From: Candidatus Sulfurimonas baltica
GTDB lineage: Bacteria > Campylobacterota > Campylobacteria > Campylobacterales > Sulfurimonadaceae
Direction: 5' to 3'
Assembly (NCBI RefSeq): GCF_015265455.1
Contig: NZ_CP054492.1
Location: 1 to 64,000, forward strand
DNA length: 64,000 nt
The position numbers were made by a program, and so were the translations under genes. Positions within the stretch are counted from its first letter, which is position 1, and the number at the start of each line of letters is the position of its first letter. A model generated the notes under the pieces. The model was not told where the DNA came from. It was given only the letters and a program-made list of their open reading frames with translations, and did not search any database. Positions 18,877 to 28,130 of the stretch are shown piece by piece.

Positions 18877-19710
18877 ATGGAAGATATGTATGGCATAAAG
18901 TATTCAAAACCTGAAGTAGTCTTAATGCAAGAGACAGGTATTGGTGTGGCTGAAGCAGCGGCTAGAACTTGTTATGACTCGTTTGAGAACAGTGAAAATG
19001 AGGCTATAAAATATATTGAAAATCACATGCCGGATGATTCTACATGTAGAAAAATAAATGATATTGAAGAATCAAATCTTTTAGATGATTTGGCTTGGAC
19101 ATATTTTCACCACTCAATCTTAGAACATGCAAATCTTAGTTTTTTGATACGCTCAACTTCAAGGGGTGTTCTTCAAGAGCATGCTCGCCACCGCATACAA
19201 GCTATAAGTGTAAGAAGCACCAGATATACGATGAGTTCTATCATAAACGCATTCACGGCATCGCAAACTTCTGACAGTAAAGATTTTTTTGTAGAGAAAG
19301 TTTTAGGCTTTAATATGTTTGTAACTCAAGATGAAGAGTATAACAAAATCGAAATAGGTGCTATTTATGATAAGCTAAAATATCAATCATCAAAAGTGGA
19401 TAATTTTGATGATATAGCAGTAGCAAAAAGCTCATTGGAATTTTTACAAGAGTTCAAAGGTGATTCAGAGGCACTTTTTTCTGCTTTAGAATCAGGGAAA
19501 AAGAAACGTAATGTCGGTGATGCTTTTAAGCATATAATAACAGACAATGTAAAAGTTGATATGGTTGTTACATTCAATCTCAGAAGCCTTAAAAACTACC
19601 TTACACTTAGAGACAGCGGTGCTGCATTTTTTCAAATAAGATGGCTGGCACAAGAGATGATGCGAAAAACACCATCAAAATATTTAGATTTAATTATTAA
19701 AAGGAAGTAG
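18877..19710 (+). CDS. thyX: Flavin-dependent thymidylate synthase ThyX
   Basis: ThyX methylates dUMP to dTMP using methylenetetrahydrofolate and reduced FAD. The 277-residue product contains the ThyX motif RHRIQAISVRSTRY (RHRxxSxxxxSxRY type, with Ala before Ile-Ser) and the C-terminal RSLKNYLTLRDSGAAFFQIR segment, which includes the nucleotide-binding arginine. This is the usual thymidylate synthase of Campylobacterota, used instead of ThyA. A TATAAT at 18859-18864 lies only 12 bases before the ATG, so the leader may be very short, and a second in-frame ATG occurs at 18886. The gene is followed after 5 bases by a small lipoprotein gene. Confidence 0.95.
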   Translation: MEDMYGIKYSKPEVVLMQETGIGVAEAAARTCYDSFENSENEAIKYIENHMPDDSTCRKINDIEESNLLDDLAWTYFHHSILEHANLSFLIRSTSRGVLQEHARHRIQAISVRSTRYTMSSIINAFTASQTSDSKDFFVEKVLGFNMFVTQDEEYNKIEIGAIYDKLKYQSSKVDNFDDIAVAKSSLEFLQEFKGDSEALFSALESGKKKRNVGDAFKHIITDNVKVDMVVTFNLRSLKNYLTLRDSGAAFFQIRWLAQEMMRKTPSKYLDLIIKRK

Positions 19711-19715
19711 TTCAT

Positions 19716-19952
19716 ATGAAAAAATATATTTTAATATCTGGTTTTTTATTTGCTGTGTTATTCAGTGGATGTTCATATTTTAAAGTAAATGCTGCAATGT
19801 GTGATCAGATTGCAAAAGAGCCTAACGCTGTTATACCTCAAGAGTGCAGAAATTACAGTGAAGCAGATGCTCAAAAAGCATTTGATAAAACTAAGACTAA
19901 AACATCTACGCAGTTGAAAGATGATATAGAGTTTCATAAAGAGGGGAAATAG
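19716..19952 (+). CDS. Small lipoprotein
   Basis: The 78-residue product has a type II signal peptide: a short MKK head, a hydrophobic stretch and the lipobox LFSGC, with Cys19 as the predicted lipidated residue. The mature part is small and charged, has two further cysteines (about 29 and 43) that could form a disulfide, and ends in a lysine-rich segment. No known domain was recognised. It starts 5 bases after thyX and its stop directly abuts the phnA-like start, so it is probably part of that transcript. The final location, inner or outer membrane, cannot be told. Confidence 0.75.
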   Translation: MKKYILISGFLFAVLFSGCSYFKVNAAMCDQIAKEPNAVIPQECRNYSEADAQKAFDKTKTKTSTQLKDDIEFHKEGK

Positions 19953-20507
19953 ATGAGTATAGTAAAAGAGTTACAAAGCAGAAGTGGCGGCGTATGTGAG
20001 TTATGCGGAGGGAGTGACGGGCTGACTGATTTTGAAGTTGCACCCTCTGATGGAAGCAGTGAAACATCTGTTTGTATATGCTCTACATGTAGAGCTCAAA
20101 TAGAGAATCCTGACAGCATGGATGAGAACCATTTTAACTGCTTAAATGACAGCATGTGGAGCGAAATTCCCGCTGTAAAAGTTTTAACTTTTAGACTTTT
20201 AAGTTTACTCAATCGCCAAGATTTAATGGATATGATGTATCTTGAAGAGATCGAAAGAGCTTGGGCAGAATCCGGTATAGGCAGTAAATCATCGGTAGTT
20301 CATAAAGACTCTAACGGGGTTGTACTTCAGGCTGGTGATACAGTTGTAATCATAAAAGATTTAGAGGTTAAGGGTGCAGGTTTTACAGCAAAGCGTGGTA
20401 CAGCAGTTAGAAATATTTCATTGGTTCATGATGATGCGGAGCATATAGAAGGTCGCGTAAACGGAACAAAGATTTTTATTCTTACAAAGTTTCTTAAAAA
20501 ATCATAA
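19953..20507 (+). CDS. phnA: PhnA/YjdM-family zinc-ribbon protein
   Basis: The 184-residue protein matches the PhnA (YjdM) family. An N-terminal zinc ribbon is formed by VCELCGG and VCICSTCRAQ, and the C-terminal PhnA domain carries VLQAGDTVVIIKDLEVKGAG and the final VNGTKIFILTKFLKKS. Despite its name the family is not a proven phosphonate hydrolase. The E. coli protein is dispensable for phosphonate use, so no phosphonate function should be read into it. The ATG directly follows the stop of the small lipoprotein gene, indicating an operon. The middle region of about 55 residues is longer than in minimal PhnA proteins. Confidence 0.85.
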   Translation: MSIVKELQSRSGGVCELCGGSDGLTDFEVAPSDGSSETSVCICSTCRAQIENPDSMDENHFNCLNDSMWSEIPAVKVLTFRLLSLLNRQDLMDMMYLEEIERAWAESGIGSKSSVVHKDSNGVVLQAGDTVVIIKDLEVKGAGFTAKRGTAVRNISLVHDDAEHIEGRVNGTKIFILTKFLKKS

Positions 20508-20537
20508 TCTGATTTATTAATACCCATAAAGAGATAA

Positions 20538-21701
20538 ATGAATCCTCTAAAATCTATAGCACTAAACATATCAATTCCTATACTGATATCTTTGGTGTTT
20601 GCGTTGATTGTTTTTAATGAAACAAAAATCCCGACCGCAATAATTGAATTAGTCCCGTATCTTTTTTATGCCATGAGTGCGCTCATAATATGGGTATCAT
20701 GGCATTTTAACCGTAACAGATTTATCTTTGTTATAGTGCCGCTTCTTTTTATGCAAATTGGATTTGAATACCTAGGTGCTGCAAAAGCAACAGATTTGTT
20801 TTTGTATGTTTCACTTCTTTATCCTCTGCATATTCTTGTTTTTTTATTATTAAGAGAGAGAGGACTATTCTCAATCTGGGGCATTTTCAAGATTGTTTTT
20901 TTTGTTGTTGAGATAACAGCCGTCTTATATTTTATTTATTATCCCAATGCGGAGCTACTGGAAATGTTAAAGATAAAAATATTTGCAATATCTTTTTATC
21001 CGCTTAAAGATTTATCTGTAGCTATTGGTATTTTTGTAATGTTTATTATGAGTGCGTTAGTGATATTTAATAGACTGCTGATGTACAATAGCTCATTTTT
21101 AATTTTGACAATTACCTTTTATGGCGGCCTATACTTTATAAAAACGCAATATGTGAATGATCTTTCTCTCTTGGCTATAAGTGTGATTATCTTTGCTCTT
21201 CTTATCAGAGAGTCTTACCGCTTGGCTTTTTACGACGAACTTACATCCTTGCCAGGGAGAAGAGCGTTGGTCGAAGATATGGCAAAACTTGGTATAAGAT
21301 ATTCACTTGCTATGATAGATATAGACCATTTTAAAAAGTTTAACGATACATACGGACATGATACCGGCGATGAAGTCTTGAAGATGGTTGCATCAAAATT
21401 GTCAAATGTGACCGGCGGTGGAAAAGCTTACAGATATGGAGGAGAGGAGTTCGTACTACTCTTTCCATCAAAAGACTCAGGTGAGTCCTACACTCATACA
21501 GATATATTAAGGGATATAATTGCCAAAAGCCCTTTTAAAGTCAGAAACAAAGAGAGCTTTAAAGAGATATATATAAATATATCAGCTGGGGTCGTACAAA
21601 AAGCTTCAAAAGAGAGTAACCCGTTTACAGTTATGAAAAGAGCTGACAATGCTCTTTACAAGGCTAAAAAAGCTGGTAGAAACCAGGTAATAAAAGCATA
21701 A
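20538..21701 (+). CDS. Integral membrane diguanylate cyclase (GGDEF)
   Basis: The N-terminal 220 residues contain about seven hydrophobic segments, suggesting a multi-pass membrane sensor. They are followed by a GGDEF domain beginning YDELTSLPGRRALVEDM (about 235-251). The active-site signature is intact, YRYGGEEFVLLFPS, and the nucleotide-binding segment IDIDHFKKFNDTYGHDTGDEV is present just before it. Unlike the other two GGDEF-containing proteins in the window, this one should be an active cyclase making c-di-GMP. No inhibitory RxxD site immediately before GGEEF was recognised. It lies between the phnA-like gene and dgt, all on the same strand with short gaps. The signal sensed is unknown. 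Confidence 0.9.
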   Translation: MNPLKSIALNISIPILISLVFALIVFNETKIPTAIIELVPYLFYAMSALIIWVSWHFNRNRFIFVIVPLLFMQIGFEYLGAAKATDLFLYVSLLYPLHILVFLLLRERGLFSIWGIFKIVFFVVEITAVLYFIYYPNAELLEMLKIKIFAISFYPLKDLSVAIGIFVMFIMSALVIFNRLLMYNSSFLILTITFYGGLYFIKTQYVNDLSLLAISVIIFALLIRESYRLAFYDELTSLPGRRALVEDMAKLGIRYSLAMIDIDHFKKFNDTYGHDTGDEVLKMVASKLSNVTGGGKAYRYGGEEFVLLFPSKDSGESYTHTDILRDIIAKSPFKVRNKESFKEIYINISAGVVQKASKESNPFTVMKRADNALYKAKKAGRNQVIKA

Positions 21702-21715
21702 AAGGCACTATTGAT

Positions 21716-22813
21716 ATGCAAGCACATAATAGATTTTACAAGATAGATAAAGATTTTAGAAACCCTTATGCAAGAGACAGAGACAGAATTATTCACTGTG
21801 GAAGTTTTAGAAAACTAGAGTATAAAACGCAGGTTTTTTTAAACCAAGACGGGGACTTTTTTCGTACCCGCTTGACTCACTCTATTGAAGTTTCGCAGAT
21901 TGCCCGCTCAATCACTTCCCATCTAGGACTGAATGAATCATTGGCAGAAGCTATTGCACTTGCTCATGATTTAGGGCATACCCCTTTTGGACATATAGGA
22001 GGAGACACTCTTAACAAGTGTTTAAGGGATGATGGGTTTGAGAATGGTTTTGAGCATAATTTTCAAAGTTTTAGAGTTGTTTCATCAATCGAGAAGAGGT
22101 ATAAAGATTTTAATGGGCTAAATCTTACGTTTGCGACACTTGAAGGTATCTTAAAACACTCTTACCCATATAAAAAAAGCTTCTTACCCTCTATAATAGA
22201 TGAGCAGTTTAACTTAGAGACGCATCCATCCATAGAGGCTATGGTCGTTGACAGAGCTGATGAGATAGCGTATATCAGTCACGATATTGATGATGGGATA
22301 AACTCGGGGCTAATATCTTTCAATGATCTCAAAGAGAGTGAGTTGATAAGTGAGATTTTAGAAAAAGTAGAAGCAGAAGGGATATCTGAAGATGAAGATG
22401 AGATGTTCCGTTACCGCTTTAGTTCACATCTGATAAACCATCTGGTTTTCTCTCTTTTAGAAAACTCTAAAGATAAAATTGACAATAGAGAGGTTTTTAG
22501 TGCTGTTTTGGATACAAAAATTGAGATTCCAATAGGTTTTAAACCAGAGCTTGAGAGTAAAATAAAAAAGCTAAAAAAGCTACTTTTTAACAAGCTTTAT
22601 CAGCATAAAAAGATAGTAATAAAAATGTTTGCAGGCAAACAGGCTATCAAAGGCCTCTACAGAGGGCTTATGGAAGAGGAAAAAATGCTTCCAACATTTT
22701 ATCGTGAGCAGCTAAAGAGCAGAAAAAAACATAGAGTTATAGCCGATTATATTGCTTCGATGAGTGACAGACATGCGTTAAGTTTTTATAATGAGATGTA
22801 TGGAAAATTATAG
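21716..22813 (+). CDS. dgt: dGTP triphosphohydrolase-like HD protein
   Basis: This HD-domain hydrolase family cleaves dNTPs to the nucleoside and triphosphate. The 365-residue protein shows the family metal-site motifs: RLTHSIEVSQIARS (HxxE type, near residue 45), AHDLGHTPFGHIG (HD motif, near 83) and a later AMVVDRADEIAYISHDIDDG segment. The N-terminus AHNRFYKIDKDFRNPYARDRDRIIHCGSF, quoted here only by its start and end, is typical of bacterial Dgt-like proteins. Length is that of the shorter dNTPase type rather than E. coli Dgt. It follows the diguanylate cyclase by 14 bases. Balancing dNTP pools near thyX and nrdB is plausible, but they are separate transcripts. Confidence 0.9.
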   Translation: MQAHNRFYKIDKDFRNPYARDRDRIIHCGSFRKLEYKTQVFLNQDGDFFRTRLTHSIEVSQIARSITSHLGLNESLAEAIALAHDLGHTPFGHIGGDTLNKCLRDDGFENGFEHNFQSFRVVSSIEKRYKDFNGLNLTFATLEGILKHSYPYKKSFLPSIIDEQFNLETHPSIEAMVVDRADEIAYISHDIDDGINSGLISFNDLKESELISEILEKVEAEGISEDEDEMFRYRFSSHLINHLVFSLLENSKDKIDNREVFSAVLDTKIEIPIGFKPELESKIKKLKKLLFNKLYQHKKIVIKMFAGKQAIKGLYRGLMEEEKMLPTFYREQLKSRKKHRVIADYIASMSDRHALSFYNEMYGKL

Positions 22814-22893
22814 GTAGATAAACTTTTAGATTTTATGTGATTTGGAGGTTTTTGAGGTTGTTTTAAAAGTAAACACAGCCCGAAGGCTTATGT

Positions 22894-23106
22894 CTATAGG
22901 CGTGATTCGTAACGTCTCATCATATAAAGACGCTTAAGCATTTTCTTACGAGATGCTATTAAGAACTTCTTACGTTTTTCAGTTTGCGTTTCATGGAAAC
23001 GGCGAGCACGAGCTTCAGTAACGATTAAGTTACGGTCAGTCTGCTTTTTGAAACGACGATAAGATGCATCAAAATTGTCATCACTACGTAGTACTATACC
23101 AGGCAT
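22894..23106 (-). CDS. rpsU: 30S ribosomal protein S21
   Basis: The 70-residue, strongly basic protein starts [20 protein letters not shown] and matches bS21. The N-terminal beta-strand is followed by long arginine- and lysine-rich helices, including [16 protein letters not shown] and [17 protein letters not shown]. It binds the small subunit near the anti-Shine-Dalgarno region and helps initiation. It is divergent from dnaG here, whereas in many bacteria rpsU precedes dnaG on the same strand. The rpsU and dnaG promoters must share the 101-base gap. It is convergent with dgt. Identification is secure. Confidence 0.96.
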   Translation of the reverse strand: MPGIVLRSDDNFDASYRRFKKQTDRNLIVTEARARRFHETQTEKRKKFLIASRKKMLKRLYMMRRYESRL

Positions 23107-23195
23107 ATCACATCACCCACTTTCTGTAAAAATTTTTGGAATGGAATTGTATCATAATATTTTATAATTACATAGCTTCTTAAACCACTTAAGAG

Positions 23196-23201
23196 TATAA
23201 T
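23196..23201 (+). promoter_or_regulatory. -10 box very close to the dnaG start
   Basis: A perfect TATAAT ends only 6 bases before the dnaG ATG at 23208, so transcription from it would begin at or next to the start codon. The only SD-like sequence (AAGAG) lies within and before this box. Confidence 0.4.
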
Positions 23202-23207
23202 ATTTTT

Positions 23208-24857
23208 ATGATTACCCAAGATTCTATAGAAGCCCTTAAAGCACGCCTTGATGTTGTTGATGTTGTAGGCTCTTATGTCGAGCTGAAAAAGTCAGGTGCA
23301 AACTATAAAGCACCATGCCCTTTTCATGATGAAAAATCTGCCTCTTTTGTTGTAAGCCCGACAAAGCAGATATATCACTGCTTTGGATGCGGAGCAGGCG
23401 GTGACAGCATTAAGTTTACGATGGAGTATGAAAAACTCAACTACCCAGAGGCCTTGGAAAAACTAGCATCAACTTATAATTTTTCACTCTCTTATACAGA
23501 CAATAAGCAAAATAAGCCACGTTCACAACTTATGGATAAGTTAAATGAGTGGTATCAAAATCTTTTAACCTCTAAGCCAGCGGCAACACAGTATATAAAA
23601 GAGCGCGGAATCTATGAGAGTAGTGTTGAAAAATTCGGTATAGGTTATGCACCTGACACTGATGCTACGATAAACTATATAAAATCTCATCTTTTTAATA
23701 TGAGCGAAGCTGTAGAGATGGGCGTTGTCGGCTTTGATAGCGGAAGATATTTTGCGAGATTTATAGAGAGGATCACTTTTCCTATCCACTCCGCTAATGG
23801 CTCTATAGTTGGTTTTGGTGGCAGAACTATAACAGGGCATCAGGCAAAGTATATAAACTCTCCGGAGACTCCATTTTTTAATAAGTCTCGTCTTTTGTAC
23901 GCTTATCATCATGCAAGACAAGAGGTTTATAAAACAAAAGAGATAGTTATAACAGAGGGGTATCTTGATGTTATTATGCTGCATCAAGCTGGGTTTACAA
24001 ACGCAGTAGCAACTTTAGGAACAGCTTTGACTGCGGAACATTTGCCACTACTGAGAAAGGGTGAACCTAAAGTTATAATGGCGTACGATGGGGATAAACC
24101 AGGACGAGCAGCTGCACTTAAAGCATCAAGAATTCTAAGTGCAGGCGGTTTCAGTGGAGGTGTTGTTATTTTCTCAGATGGACTTGATCCGGCAGATATG
24201 GTGAAAAATGGCAAAGTAGAAGAACTTGCGACCATGTTCAGAACACCAAAACCATTTATAGAGTTTGTTTTAGAAGAGATAATCTCAAGCTACAATCTAC
24301 GTGACCCAAAAGCAAAAGAGGCTTGCATGCAAGATGGAATAGGGTATCTTAAAACTTTATCTCCAATGTTGCAGGAAAAATATAAATCATATTTGGCTTC
24401 ACGACTAGGATTGAACCCATCATACGTTAAGCTAACTAACCAGACTAACCAAGCTAACATAAACAAGATTGACAGTAGTCGCCACCGGGATATGTGGGAA
24501 CTCAGTCTTATAAAAACTGTTTTGGAAAAACCAGAGTTAATAAACCAGATATTAGATGTTTTAGACCCATCACTTTTGCAGTTTCACTCTTTAGAGTTGG
24601 CACTGGCTCTTGGAGGAAAGTTTGATGAACCAAAGCTTATGGCAATATCGGTGGATGATAAGATAAAATCGCTTATAGATGAAGAGTCATTAAAGGCTGA
24701 ACTGATAGCTTTTTTAACAAAACATTATGAGCGTGAGTTAAAAAAAGTAAATATGCAAAACGCTGTCTCTTTTGAAGAGAAAGCGTTTTATATTCGTAAA
24801 TTTCGTGGGAAGATAGCAACACTAAAAAGAGGTGAACTTGTAGCTTTTAAAAGCTAA
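23208..24857 (+). CDS. dnaG: DNA primase
   Basis: DnaG makes RNA primers for replication with the DnaB helicase. The 549-residue product has the CHC2 zinc-binding domain with Cys37, His40, Cys58 and Cys61 (CPFH and CFGC). The RNA polymerase domain follows, with its TOPRIM motifs VITEGYLDVIML (acidic glutamate) and AYDGDKPGRAA (DxD type) between about residues 245 and 305. The C-terminal helicase-binding region is more divergent, as expected. Upstream lies a -10 box so close that the transcript may be leaderless. The gene is divergent from rpsU and convergent with the pseudo-helicase gene downstream. Length is normal for Campylobacterota. Confidence 0.95.
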   Translation: MITQDSIEALKARLDVVDVVGSYVELKKSGANYKAPCPFHDEKSASFVVSPTKQIYHCFGCGAGGDSIKFTMEYEKLNYPEALEKLASTYNFSLSYTDNKQNKPRSQLMDKLNEWYQNLLTSKPAATQYIKERGIYESSVEKFGIGYAPDTDATINYIKSHLFNMSEAVEMGVVGFDSGRYFARFIERITFPIHSANGSIVGFGGRTITGHQAKYINSPETPFFNKSRLLYAYHHARQEVYKTKEIVITEGYLDVIMLHQAGFTNAVATLGTALTAEHLPLLRKGEPKVIMAYDGDKPGRAAALKASRILSAGGFSGGVVIFSDGLDPADMVKNGKVEELATMFRTPKPFIEFVLEEIISSYNLRDPKAKEACMQDGIGYLKTLSPMLQEKYKSYLASRLGLNPSYVKLTNQTNQANINKIDSSRHRDMWELSLIKTVLEKPELINQILDVLDPSLLQFHSLELALALGGKFDEPKLMAISVDDKIKSLIDEESLKAELIAFLTKHYERELKKVNMQNAVSFEEKAFYIRKFRGKIATLKRGELVAFKS

Positions 24858-24867
24858 ATTCATTAGC

Positions 24868-25680
24868 CTATTCTTCGGGCGCTTCTTTAGGTTTACGGGC
24901 TTTAATGTTTATTTTTCTTCCAACTTTTTTAGGAGCATCATAACTCTCTCTTTTGCTTCCGTCATGACGATGGTTTCTGTCACCACTTTTACCTGAAAAG
25001 ATTGATTTACCATTCTCGTCTTTACCTAAAAATTTATTAGGCTGTTTATCTTTCTTTTCCCATTTTTTCGCTTTATCGCCTGAATCACCATCTCTTTTTG
25101 GTTTATCGAACTTGGGTTTATCAAATGGCTTCTTGTCATATTTGGGCTTGTCAAACGACTTTTTGTCAAATGGTTTTTTATCATATTTAGGTTTATCTTC
25201 AGGGTCTGTTTTAAAAGCGTACTCTCTTTTTGGTCTCTCAACAGGTTTTTGTGCTACAACCATTTTTGTACTCTCTTCGTAAGCAAAACCCTCTACTAGG
25301 TCCTGCTTAATCACTCTACCGAGAAGTGTTTCAATTGGGTATAGTTGCTTTTGCTCGCTGGAGTCAAGAAGTATCAGTGCCGCATCTGTCGCGCGAGCTA
25401 ATCTTGACATGTAAACAATTGCCGCAATTGGCAGATCATAGCTGATTAAAAGCTCACATGTAACATCTTTGGAACCTAAAAGCTCTTTGTCATCCATAAT
25501 AGTAACATTTTCACAATTTACAGATTCCTTAAGAAGTTCAGGAGAGTTTGCGGTTACCACAAGAATTTTTGACTTTGTATTATTAGCTATAAGTAAATTA
25601 AGCAGAGATAGTTTTTTATCATTAGGACAAGGGTGAATGCGGTGTTTGTTGTGTTTTACAGTGATTGAGTTGGCTGACAT
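24868..25680 (-). CDS. Pseudo-helicase: degenerate DEAD-box C-terminal domain with Lys-rich repeat tail
   Basis: Residues 20-125 resemble by eye the second RecA-like domain of DEAD-box helicases. KILVVTANSPELLKES corresponds to the strand entering motif IV, LLISYDLPIAAIVYMSRLAR (78-96, by its ends) to the VNYDLP...[10 protein letters not shown] region containing motif VI, and AALILLDSSEQ to the following strand. The HRxGRxxR arginines are mostly lost and the ATP-binding first domain is absent, so helicase activity is not expected. Residues 150-250 are a low-complexity basic tail with repeats of KPKYDKKPFD and shorter FDKP units, of the kind that binds RNA in helicase tails. The gene is divergent from the complete helicase rhlE. 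An RNA-binding accessory role is an inference; the family assignment is tentative. Confidence 0.6.
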   Translation of the reverse strand: MSANSITVKHNKHRIHPCPNDKKLSLLNLLIANNTKSKILVVTANSPELLKESVNCENVTIMDDKELLGSKDVTCELLISYDLPIAAIVYMSRLARATDAALILLDSSEQKQLYPIETLLGRVIKQDLVEGFAYEESTKMVVAQKPVERPKREYAFKTDPEDKPKYDKKPFDKKSFDKPKYDKKPFDKPKFDKPKRDGDSGDKAKKWEKKDKQPNKFLGKDENGKSIFSGKSGDRNHRHDGSKRESYDAPKKVGRKINIKARKPKEAPEE

Positions 25681-25778
25681 AAGAGGTCCTAGTGAGGTTT
25701 TTATAAATATTGCAAAGATTATATCTCATATTACCATAAATTATGCTATTATGAACCAATATTAAGACTAGGAATTTT

Positions 25779-27047
25779 ATGTCGTTTACAACACTCGGTT
25801 TATCAGCACCATTATTAAAAGCTATTAAGGAGCAAGGTTACACAGAACCTACTCCGATTCAAAAGCAGGCTATCCCTGTTATATTAGAGAGAAGAGATAT
25901 ACTCGCAGGTGCTCAGACTGGTACCGGCAAAACTGCAGGTTTTACACTGCCACTACTAGAGCTATTAAGCAGAGCTAAACCTACAAAAGCAAAACATACT
26001 GTTAGGGCACTTATACTAACACCAACCAGAGAGTTAGCTGCCCAAGTTGGAGAGAGTGTTGAACTTTACGGAAAACATCTTCCATTTAAATCAACTGTAA
26101 TATTTGGCGGGGTAAAAATAAATCCTCAAATTACACAACTTCGCAAAGGTGTAGATATTATCATCGCAACACCTGGGCGATTGCTAGATCACATGTCGCA
26201 AAAAACTGTAGATTTAAGACATATAGAATTTCTTATACTTGATGAAGCAGACAGAATGTTGGATATGGGTTTTATAAATGATATTAGAAAAATATTAGAA
26301 GTGCTACCTAAACAAAAGCAGACACTTCTTTTTTCAGCAACTTACTCAGATGAGATTAAAAAACTATCAGACCGCTTGTTAAACTCTCCGGCTCTTATAG
26401 AAGTTGCCCGTCGCAATACTGCTTCTGAGACTGTTCAGCAGGCAGTTTACCATGTTGACCAAGTTCGCAAGAGAGAGTTATTGACACACTTGATTAATGA
26501 GGGAAAATGGAAGCAGGTTCTTGTCTTTACTAGAACAAAACATGGAGCGAACCGTCTTACAGGGCAACTTGAAAAAGATGGTATTACCGCTGTAGCAATT
26601 CATGGAAATAAGAGCCAAAATGCAAGAACAAAAGCACTAGCTGATTTTAAAAAAGGTGAAGTGAGAGTTTTGGTCGCAACAGATATTGCTGCTCGCGGAA
26701 TAGACATTGACCAGCTTCCACATGTAGTGAATTATGAACTTCCAAATGTCAGTGAAGATTATGTTCACCGTATTGGAAGAACAGGACGTGCAGGCAATGA
26801 AGGTGAAGCAATCTCGTTGGTTTGTGTAGATGAACATGAGTTCTTAGAAAATATAGAGAAGCTGATTAAAAAAGATATCCCTAAGGTATGGCTAAAAGGT
26901 TTCAAACCTGATCCATCAATTAAGGCAGAACCTATAAATCAAGGTGGTGGTAGAGGTGCTAGGGGTTCAAATTCAAGACAAAGACCTCAAAATAAGCCAA
27001 GTCAGCGTTCACCAAGAGGCTCTTCTGGGGCTAGAGGCAATAAATAG
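25779..27047 (+). CDS. rhlE: DEAD-box ATP-dependent RNA helicase, RhlE type
   Basis: The 422-residue protein has the complete DEAD-box set: Q motif with [11 protein letters not shown], motif [22 protein letters not shown], motif [11 protein letters not shown], motif III SAT, then in domain two [20 protein letters not shown] and motif [12 protein letters not shown]. The glycine/arginine/serine-rich tail from about residue 385 is typical of RhlE-like helicases that remodel rRNA or assist mRNA decay. The ATG follows TAGGAATTTT. It is divergent from the pseudo-helicase gene, with about 98 bases between them, so the two may be co-regulated. A short 44-base gap leads to the PP-loop gene. Confidence 0.93.
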   Translation: MSFTTLGLSAPLLKAIKEQGYTEPTPIQKQAIPVILERRDILAGAQTGTGKTAGFTLPLLELLSRAKPTKAKHTVRALILTPTRELAAQVGESVELYGKHLPFKSTVIFGGVKINPQITQLRKGVDIIIATPGRLLDHMSQKTVDLRHIEFLILDEADRMLDMGFINDIRKILEVLPKQKQTLLFSATYSDEIKKLSDRLLNSPALIEVARRNTASETVQQAVYHVDQVRKRELLTHLINEGKWKQVLVFTRTKHGANRLTGQLEKDGITAVAIHGNKSQNARTKALADFKKGEVRVLVATDIAARGIDIDQLPHVVNYELPNVSEDYVHRIGRTGRAGNEGEAISLVCVDEHEFLENIEKLIKKDIPKVWLKGFKPDPSIKAEPINQGGGRGARGSNSRQRPQNKPSQRSPRGSSGARGNK

Positions 27048-27091
27048 TATATTATTCTATAATTTAAATTATCAATTTAGTAAGGAAAAAG

Positions 27092-28069
27092 ATGAAAGCA
27101 ATCGCACTGTTCAGTGGTGGGTTAGACTCAACTTTAGCTATAAAGCTTATTATAGACCAAGGCATTGAGGTTTTGGCTGTAAATATCAATACAGGCTTTG
27201 GAAGTACAAAAGACAGGCTTGAACATATGCAAAGTATGTGTGAACAAGTTGGTGCAGAGTTGAAAATTATAGATATTCAGAGTGAATATCTCCAAGATGT
27301 TTTGTTTGATCCAAAACATGGTTACGGTAAAAACTTTAATCCATGCATAGATTGTCATGCCAAGATGTTTACAGTTGCAAAACGGATTATGGAAGCTGAA
27401 GGTGCTTCATTTCTTATAAGTGGTGAAGTTATGGGTCAGCGCCCAATGAGCCAAAACAAAGATGCACTCCAAATAGTTCTAAATGAGAGTAACTGCGACG
27501 GATTGCTTCTGCGCCCTTTGTCTGCAAAAATGTTAGCTCCAACTATTGCTGAGACAAATGGCTGGGTAGATAGAGAAAAACTAGAAGGTATAACTGGCAG
27601 AAGTCGTGACAGACAGATGGAGATGGTAAAAGAGATAGGACTTGACAACTTTGAGAGCCCAGGCGGAGGATGTCTTTTAACTGACGAGAATTTTGCTAAA
27701 AAAATGTTTGACTTTATTAAGTATGATAAGTTTGAAGTACGTGATATTCCACTTATGAAATACGGTCGCCATTTTCGTCTAAGTGACGGCGCAAAACTAG
27801 TAGTTGGAAGAAACAAAGATGAGAATGGTTACTTGCAGGATATAGACAATGCTAAGTACTACCATGTGAAAACAATTGGAATTCCCGGTCCTCATGCCAT
27901 GCTTAGCAAAAACGCAAGTGAGGCTGACAAAGAGTTGGCGACAAAAATAATTTTAACTTACTGTAAAACGAAAGAGGATAGTAATTATACTATCTCTTAT
28001 GACGATGCAGAGGTTCAGGGTTCGCCATTTATTTCAAGGGACGAAATAAAACCTTATTCAATAATGTAA
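27092..28069 (+). CDS. PP-loop ATPase with NFACT-R-like C-terminal domain, probable tRNA-modifying enzyme
   Basis: The N-terminus MKAIALFSGGLDSTLA carries the SGGxDS PP-loop of the ThiI/MnmA-type adenylating enzymes that activate tRNA bases for thiolation. CIDCHAKMF near residue 86 supplies a CxxC that could take part in sulfur transfer or bind metal. After a segment with ESPGGGCLLTDENFAKK, the C-terminal region (about 205-325) resembles the NFACT-R/DUF814-like RNA-binding domain found fused to such ATPases. Related proteins are often annotated as thiouridylases, but the exact nucleoside is not established. RBS AAGGAAAAAG precedes the ATG. It follows rhlE by 44 bases on the same strand. Confidence 0.75.
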   Translation: MKAIALFSGGLDSTLAIKLIIDQGIEVLAVNINTGFGSTKDRLEHMQSMCEQVGAELKIIDIQSEYLQDVLFDPKHGYGKNFNPCIDCHAKMFTVAKRIMEAEGASFLISGEVMGQRPMSQNKDALQIVLNESNCDGLLLRPLSAKMLAPTIAETNGWVDREKLEGITGRSRDRQMEMVKEIGLDNFESPGGGCLLTDENFAKKMFDFIKYDKFEVRDIPLMKYGRHFRLSDGAKLVVGRNKDENGYLQDIDNAKYYHVKTIGIPGPHAMLSKNASEADKELATKIILTYCKTKEDSNYTISYDDAEVQGSPFISRDEIKPYSIM

Positions 28070-28130
28070 AACTTTACACTTAAGTATTTTTTTCGATATA
28101 CTTTGTGCAACTTAAAACAAGAGGTGTAAT

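Noticed and set aside
19953-20507. Phosphonate-degrading enzyme by its name PhnA
   Set aside because: The family is not a phosphonoacetate hydrolase, and no phn genes are nearby.
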